This document shows, piece after piece, positions 58,651 to 64,000 of a stretch of 64,000 nt of DNA. Location of the stretch: positions 38,460,611 through 38,524,610 of the forward strand of contig CM056582.1 of NCBI GenBank assembly GCA_029721435.1, read 5' to 3'. Numbering within the stretch: position 1 is the stretch's first letter; each line of letters starts with the position of its first letter. The position numbers and the translations under genes are program-made. The notes under the pieces were generated by a model. That model did not search any database, was not told the DNA's origin, and was given only the letters and a program-made list of their open reading frames with translations. The DNA comes from Gymnothorax reevesii. Lineage: Eukaryota; Chordata; Actinopteri; Anguilliformes; Muraenidae.

Positions 58651-59890
58651 GAAGCTTCGCTCGTGTTGCAGGGGCATTCCTTGACAGAAATAGAAATGTT
58701 TATTCTGAACCAGCTGCTAATTGTGCATATGAGTCAGTATCACCCCTCCCAGCATTCAGTCAGCTATCTATACAGCTAATATTCCTCATCTTTAAAGTTC
58801 TCCAAGTCACTAGATATACAAGTCAATCAAGCAAAAAAAAAAAAAAAAGACGAACAGCACATTAATTTCCTTCATCCGTTAGCTTTATTGTCATCACGTT
58901 GATGAACAGCTCTTTTCAAAATCCCTACATGAAAAGACAGTCTTGCACAGTACAAAAGGAGGAATGCTGGCGCAGGGCTCGCCTCACAGAATCCAAATAC
59001 TGGTTTGCTGGACCCAGGACCACCAGAGCAACAAGAGTCACCTTTACAATTTTTCCAGTTAACAAACACCCAAGAGACCAACTGAGATTACTGTTAAAAA
59101 TAGATTACTCTCTCCTGATAAGGAATCTACAATTTTATTCACCAGCAGCACTCATCACTGATTCTGTTATCAGTTTAGGACTGTGCTAGCATGTGTTCTC
59201 CTCCGAGGCAAGCAGTTAATTTGCTACTTCATTTTACATTGCAGCAGACTCCACAAGTTGAGCGACATAGTGCAGATGTGAGTCCGAGTTAATCGTTTCA
59301 GCTGTGGCTTCAGTTACGCAGACTGAAGGCGCTTGATTGACCTGAAGTAGTTGTGACTAACAACAGGTTGGATCAGAATTCTGGAAAGAGCAGGGAACCT
59401 TCCTCGCTTATGGACTTGAACCAAAAATCGCTTGGCTGGTAGCTATGACAAGGAGCATCTGAATTGTCTATTTCAAGAAGGAAAGGAGGGAATTAGTTCC
59501 TTCTTTCCTTGTAATGGCCGGTAATATACGGAGGCCAAGCGCAACGACAGAGAGAAAGAGCGTAGCACGGACTCAGTACAAAAAACAGAGAATAACATAG
59601 ACTAAATGTAAGTACTTGCGCTTCCAAAGGACGTATAATAGTTCGAATCACGGAAGCAAAGCAAGATAGAAAAAGGGGGAAGAAACTCCCCCCAAGAAGA
59701 TATGGGTTTATGCTTCTACTGTGGTTTGTCAGTTTGCAGTAGATAATTGTTTGGTGGCTTCTGTCTGATTAGACACCAACATGTTCATACTGGTGTCGCC
59801 TGGTGAGGTCAGCCACTTGATTGAGGTACCCTTCACTGCATGCTGTTACTTAACCCCTTTGCACAGAATACAAATAATGCCAGTTTTTCC
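58651..59890. other. TRIM upstream flank
   Basis: Probable promoter side, then unassigned sequence. An A-run lies at 58833-58848. No coding signal recognised. Confidence 0.45.
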
Positions 59891-59892
59891 TG

Positions 59893-60095
59893 TTGTGCAT
59901 GAGACTATTTAGGCTTTATAACTCACTATTTGACTCCCGGAGACTGAGAAATTATTCAAGGGGAGCAAGACATTTGGAAATTCAGTTACAGAATTTAGTA
60001 AGAATTAAATTTCAGAATTTACAGATGCTGGCGTCTATATCTGCGACATGGGGTTTAAGCACTGGGCACCATTTAAGGTTTGGTTTGCTGTGATT
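59893..60095 (+). pseudogene. possible Ig V-domain exon relic
   Basis: One frame reads LFDSRRLRNY...LEIQLQNL. After a shift, the next frame reads ISEFTDAGVYICDMGFKHWA. DAGVYIC resembles the D-x-G-x-Y-x-C motif before the second Ig cysteine. The preceding stop and frame shift make it a pseudogene at best. No partner exon is seen. Confidence 0.3.
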
Positions 60096-60202
60096 GTGTA
60101 ATTGTGTGTGGTGAGTATTTGTACCCCCAGGCACTTGCCTCTTTAGTTTACCCCCTTTTCGTGGCCTCAAGCACCATATTTCTAATTAGGATTTGACAGT
60201 TG

Positions 60203-60369
60203 CAGTAGTGTAAAGTCCGGGTTCAGAAAGTAAAAATCCTCCCCAGAACAACTACCTGGATTTACTTTGGACAGGAGATAGAGCCAATGTGAGTGATCAG
60301 GTCATTCTGTGGGAGGGAGAAGAACTTGGCAGGACTTTTACTTTCTGAGCCCTGGATTTTACACCTCTG
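60203..60369. mobile_element. hAT-type MITE, 167 bp
   Basis: The ends are CAGTAGTGTAAAGTCCGGG and, as complement, CAGAGGTGTAAAATCCAGGG, continuing into TCAGAAAGTAAAA(A/G)TCCT. A perfect 8-bp TSD, GACAGTTG, lies at 60195-60202 and 60370-60377. Confidence 0.85.
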
Positions 60370-60377
60370 GACAGTTG

Positions 60378-61777
60378 CATTTTTAATGTCTAAAACTAAT
60401 TAACTTATTAAAAGAATTGGATAACTGTTATAAAATATATTCCTACATATTCTGTATACACTCGTGCATTTCCTTTTTAGTGTAACCCCATTCTTCCAAC
60501 ACCCTCCCCCCCCCCCCCCCAGTGCCTTCCATTTCTCTTATTAAACATATCAGTAAACATGGCGATTGTATTTGGAATTACATCTGTCTCTCTTGAACAA
60601 ACTTGTGTATTTGAGTGTCCAGGCGGGTAACGGCATTTGCGGGTTAGCCTTAATTCAGTCTGATTGAAATGCCCAGTGTAGTGCTACTGGTTTCTCCCTA
60701 ACAACTGTCACACTAAGACGAATATGTTTAAAATTACGTAACCTTACATGAGATGAGGTTTATCATATTGGTTTATATGATGAAAATTCGCTATTTTATT
60801 CTACATTGCTGAGGTTGCCCTCATTGTCATAACCTATATTTAACCAGGAAGTCACATTGAGATAATAACCTCTTTCACAAGTAACACCTAGCCAAGACAG
60901 GGTCAAATGGCAGCATCAGACAAATAACTGGACTATCAAATCACAATAGCAAAAATGAATACATGAAATACATTAAAATATATTGCATACAAAGCAACAA
61001 TATTTAGGACTGTTTTTAACTGAAACAGTTGCAGCCCGTCATTACCTCCTCGATTATTCTATGTTTGAAATCCTTTCAAGAAACGAGAATCTCAAGTTCG
61101 AGCTTGGGCCGAAGCTTGTTCCAGGACGAAAAACCATTGTTCAAGAGGCTTGATTTGCCAGCCTCTGATCTGATGAAAAGACATTTTAAACTGAACGCGT
61201 TTGTGTGATCCAGGATAATGACTGCTTTGCGAGAATACAAACTTCTTACTTCAAGTAGGAAATTTGCTTAAAACTATATTGTAATTTAAAATGGACCAGT
61301 GTTGAATATGGAAACGTATAGCTATTAATATGAAAATGCATTCTCAGAAATGTGTATGCAAGATGAAAATGCATTTATGAAAATGTAATCCTCCACTTAA
61401 GCCATTACGCCAACAAAATTAGAACATTAATCTTATAATGCAAATGCATTCTTGGAAATTCTTTTCCAAGAAAACGCGATATCTGTCTCAATCAAAACGA
61501 TAATGCAGTTTCCTGCTTTTTTATTGTCAGATCTCGCCTTCTACGGGCCAGCACGTCAGCCAATTAAGATTCGGGCAGCAGCTCCACTCAACACAAACAG
61601 GATCATCTGTGTCTTATCACTGCTGAGGGCTCGCCGCCTGTATAAGTAGCACAGCTTCACAGTAGTTCTTTGCTAAGTCGCATAAAGCTATACGCTAGAG
61701 CTCTCCCTTTTCTAACCGCATTTCTCGTATATCTAATCTAAAACATTGCTACAGTGCCGTGTATTTCCAGCTCATAA
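60378..61777. other. spacer with poly(C); possible LTR start
   Basis: A C-run of about 18 lies at 60503-60520. Around 61635 there is CCTGTATAAGTAGCACAGC, a TATA-like promoter that may belong to the LTR of the sushi-like element downstream. No gene recognised. Confidence 0.4.
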
Positions 61778-62092
61778 TACACTCAACAAAAATATAAACG
61801 CAACACTTTTGTTTTTGCTCCCATTTGTCATGAGATGGACTCAAAGATCTAAAATTCATTCCAGATACACAATATTACCATTTCTCTCAAACATTGTTCA
61901 CAAATCTGTCTAAATGTGTGATAGTGAGCACTTTTGCTTTGCTGAGACAATCCATCCCACCTCACAGGTGTGCCACATCAAGATGCTCCTCAGACACCAT
62001 GATTAGTGCACAGGTGTACCTTATACTGCCCACATCTCATGACAAATGGGAGCAAAAACAAAAGTGTTGCGTTTATATTTTTGTTGAGTATA
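61778..62092. mobile_element. Tc1/mariner-type MITE with perfect TIRs
   Basis: About 56 bp of perfect terminal inverted repeat starts ACTCAACAAAAATATAAACG and continues through GCAACACTTTTG to CATGAGATG. TA-containing ends flank it. The 200-bp centre is non-coding. Perfect arms suggest recent activity. Confidence 0.8.
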
Positions 62093-62300
62093 TTTAAGAG
62101 GAACCTCGTTTTCATTTTACTTTACTATTTTGTAATACACAACTATTGTTTCATAGCTTTTGTTATGTTACAAATGGTTTAGCTTGGAACCTCTTTTTTT
62201 TCTCTTTTGTTTGTGTCTTTTGCGTTTATGCCTTCTGCCTGCTCGCCAGGCTCAACAATAAATCTACAAATCCACCTTTGCACCAGAGTCCAGTCCACGT
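62093..62300. other. possible LTR 3' part of sushi-like element
   Basis: It contains AACAATAAATC (about 62247-62257) shortly before the gag-like sequence. With the TATA motif near 61640 it could be one LTR split by the MITE. No second LTR is in the window. Confidence 0.3.
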
Positions 62301-62384
62301 TTTCCTGGCCTCTGTGCCAAACATTACAGATGACTTGGCCTCAAAGATGGTTTCAGCAAAGGTTCCACTGCCAATGGATCGGGA

Positions 62385-64000
62385 GTGTTCGCTGCCCACG
62401 TTCCAGACCTCTTCCAGCGACTGGCGGAGCAGCAGAGGGAGATCAGCCATCTAAACGCTACACTGGACGAGCTTGTTCTAGGGGTTCTTAAACTTGTGAC
62501 CTCCAGTGCTCCTCCACCAGTCCCCTCTACCATCTCTCTTGCGGGATTGCAGCCTGCCCACTCCTCCTTCAGGGGTGATTCTCCAGTGCGCGTCGCCAAA
62601 CGCTGTGACGGCAACTCCACTGCGTGCAGACGTTTCCTCCTACAGTGCGGGCTATGATTCAGCTACCACCCAAGTCTGAGTGATGTCGAGAAGATTGCCA
62701 CAGTAGTGACTCGCGTTTCAGGGAAGCCCCTAGACTGGGCGACAGCTTTTTGGGGGAATCGGCTTTCGCCACCTATGCTGACTTCCTTCTGCTGTTTCGC
62801 TCAGTCTTTGATCACCTCGGGAAGAAGGCTGGCAACCAGCTAATGGAGTTCAGCCAAGACCGCTGCGGATTACCCCCTCCAGTTCCACACCTTGGCTGCA
62901 GCCAGTGGCTGAAATGAACCAGCCCTACTGTCCATCTTCAGGAGGGGGCTAAGTCCAGAGCTCCGTGCGGAGATGGCCCAAATTCCTGTTGGAGAAGGGG
63001 CAGAACCTATGGAGTTGGGGTCATCTAGATCTTACGAGCCTCGCCCGTGAAGAAGAGCTGGCCCCTACTCTTGGAGTCAGGATGGGGAAACCACGCTCAC
63101 AAAGGTAATGGTGTTACCCTCAACCATCACAGGACAGCGGTTCCAGATCCCTGTGGAGGTGTCCTTTAATACTCTGACCCTTGGTACAGAGACCCTGATA
63201 GACTCCGGTGCGGCGGGGAATTTCATCTCCAGCTGGCTGGCATGACGACTTGATGTCCCACTCCATCAGCTCTGCTCCCCTCTGACAATGTCTGCCATTG
63301 ATGGAAGACCCCTGGGCAACCGCAGCGTGAGACACCAGACGCCACCGATCTCCCTCTTGATCCTGAACTGCCACCTGGAGACCATCTCACTGCTGACATT
63401 ACAATATTCCAGTCACTCAGTGATACTTGGATTACCTTGGCCCCTTACACACAACCCCACAGTTGCATGGAACATCTGAAGGCTCCACTTCCGATCCCCT
63501 ACGTACCAATGATATCAAGCCCACCTCATCATTACCTCAGCTGCTGTCGAGAGCCCAGACCCAGAGGACCAGCTTGACATTCCCCAGGAGTACCATGATC
63601 TGCAGGTGGCGTTGAGTAAGGAACGAGTAAGCCACACAGCTACCCCTGCATTGTCTGTGGGACTGTGGAATGGAACTACTGTCTGGCACCACACCACCAA
63701 GGAACCGAATCTACGCAAGCAATGGAGCAGTATGTGCAGGAAGTCATGCAATAAGGTTTCATTCACCCCTCCACTTCATCAGCATCAGCCAGTTTTTTTC
63801 TTTGTTCAGAAGAAGTACAGGGGCTTAAATGACGTCACAGTGAAGTATTGTTGCCTACTCCTCCTAGTCCCAAGCGCTGTGGAGCAGCTTTGTGGAGTGA
63901 CAATATTCACGAAGCTAAGATCTCCACAGCGCTTAAAATCTGATATGCACCAGAGAAGGAGATGAGTGCAAGACGGCATTCAGTACCACCCCTGGCTGCT
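62385..64000 (+). pseudogene. sushi-like Ty3/gypsy gag-pol relic, runs off edge
   Basis: Gag begins with a coiled-coil like AEQQREISHLNATLDELVLG (62420-62480) and a capsid with VRVAKRCDGN...CRRFLLQC (62590-62650), then breaks. Protease ETLIDSGAAGNFISSWL has DSGA at 63201-63212, followed by HSVILGLPWPL. The RT start reads IHPSTSSASASFFFVQKKYR and GLNDVTVKY (63770-63845). Many stops and frame changes occur. In this element PR is followed directly by RT, the usual gypsy order, unlike the Gmr1-like family. The motifs fit the chromovirus sushi group. The 3' remainder lies outside the window. Confidence 0.8.

Noticed and set aside
61452..61649. 65-codon plus-strand frame as a gene
   Set aside because: No recognisable motif. 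It overlaps a likely LTR promoter region.

Overview
The window looks like nuclear DNA of a ray-finned fish. The evidence is one multi-exon TRIM gene with GT-AG introns, together with dense teleost-type transposable elements (Ty3/gypsy, Tc1/mariner, hAT, CR1 and L1 LINEs, a tRNA-headed SINE, MITEs). No prokaryotic operons, rRNA, tRNA genes or CRISPR arrays were seen. The species cannot be named from the sequence alone.

Host gene: a RING/B-box/coiled-coil/PRY-SPRY (TRIM) gene lies on the minus strand from 58557 to 13505. Six coding exons of 399, 96, 231, 23, 119 and 557 nt join in phase to a 474-residue protein without internal stops. The 96/231/23 exon ladder is the usual TRIM architecture. 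Introns 2 and 4 are about 80 bp, but intron 3 is about 40.6 kb and consists largely of nested transposons. Two ISRE-like motifs lie 60-95 bp upstream of the start codon.

Layout. 1-3.5 kb: a LINE endonuclease scrap and an antisense L1 fragment. 3.9-9.7 kb: gypsy copy 1, decayed, with TSD CAAC. 10.2 and 12.5-13.2 kb: two hAT-type MITEs. 13.5-16.3 kb: TRIM exons 6, 5 and 4. 16.3-56.9 kb (intron 3): CR1 LINE, a Tc1 element, a ZBED-type hAT with a perfect 8-bp TSD, a solo LTR, a foldback, an L1, gypsy copy 2 (carrying a Tc1 that itself carries a solo LTR, plus a SINE in one LTR), an unrecognised ORF, a LINE tail, and a TTAA-bounded DNA element split by gypsy copy 3, followed by a long-armed MITE and a second SINE. 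56.9-58.6 kb: TRIM exons 3, 2 and 1. 59-64 kb: promoter-side flank with a possible Ig-domain relic, MITEs and the start of a sushi-like gypsy relic running off the edge.

The most notable system is the three-copy gypsy family. Its pol order is protease, integrase, reverse transcriptase, RNase H, the copia-like order known for Gmr1-type Ty3/gypsy elements. Its gag has an N-terminal SAP-like module, a long charged coiled coil, a SCAN-related capsid and one zinc knuckle. Copy 3 has almost identical LTRs and is young, yet it is already broken by two 1-nt deletions and a nested solo LTR. Function, expression and the chosen splice sites are inferred from sequence only.
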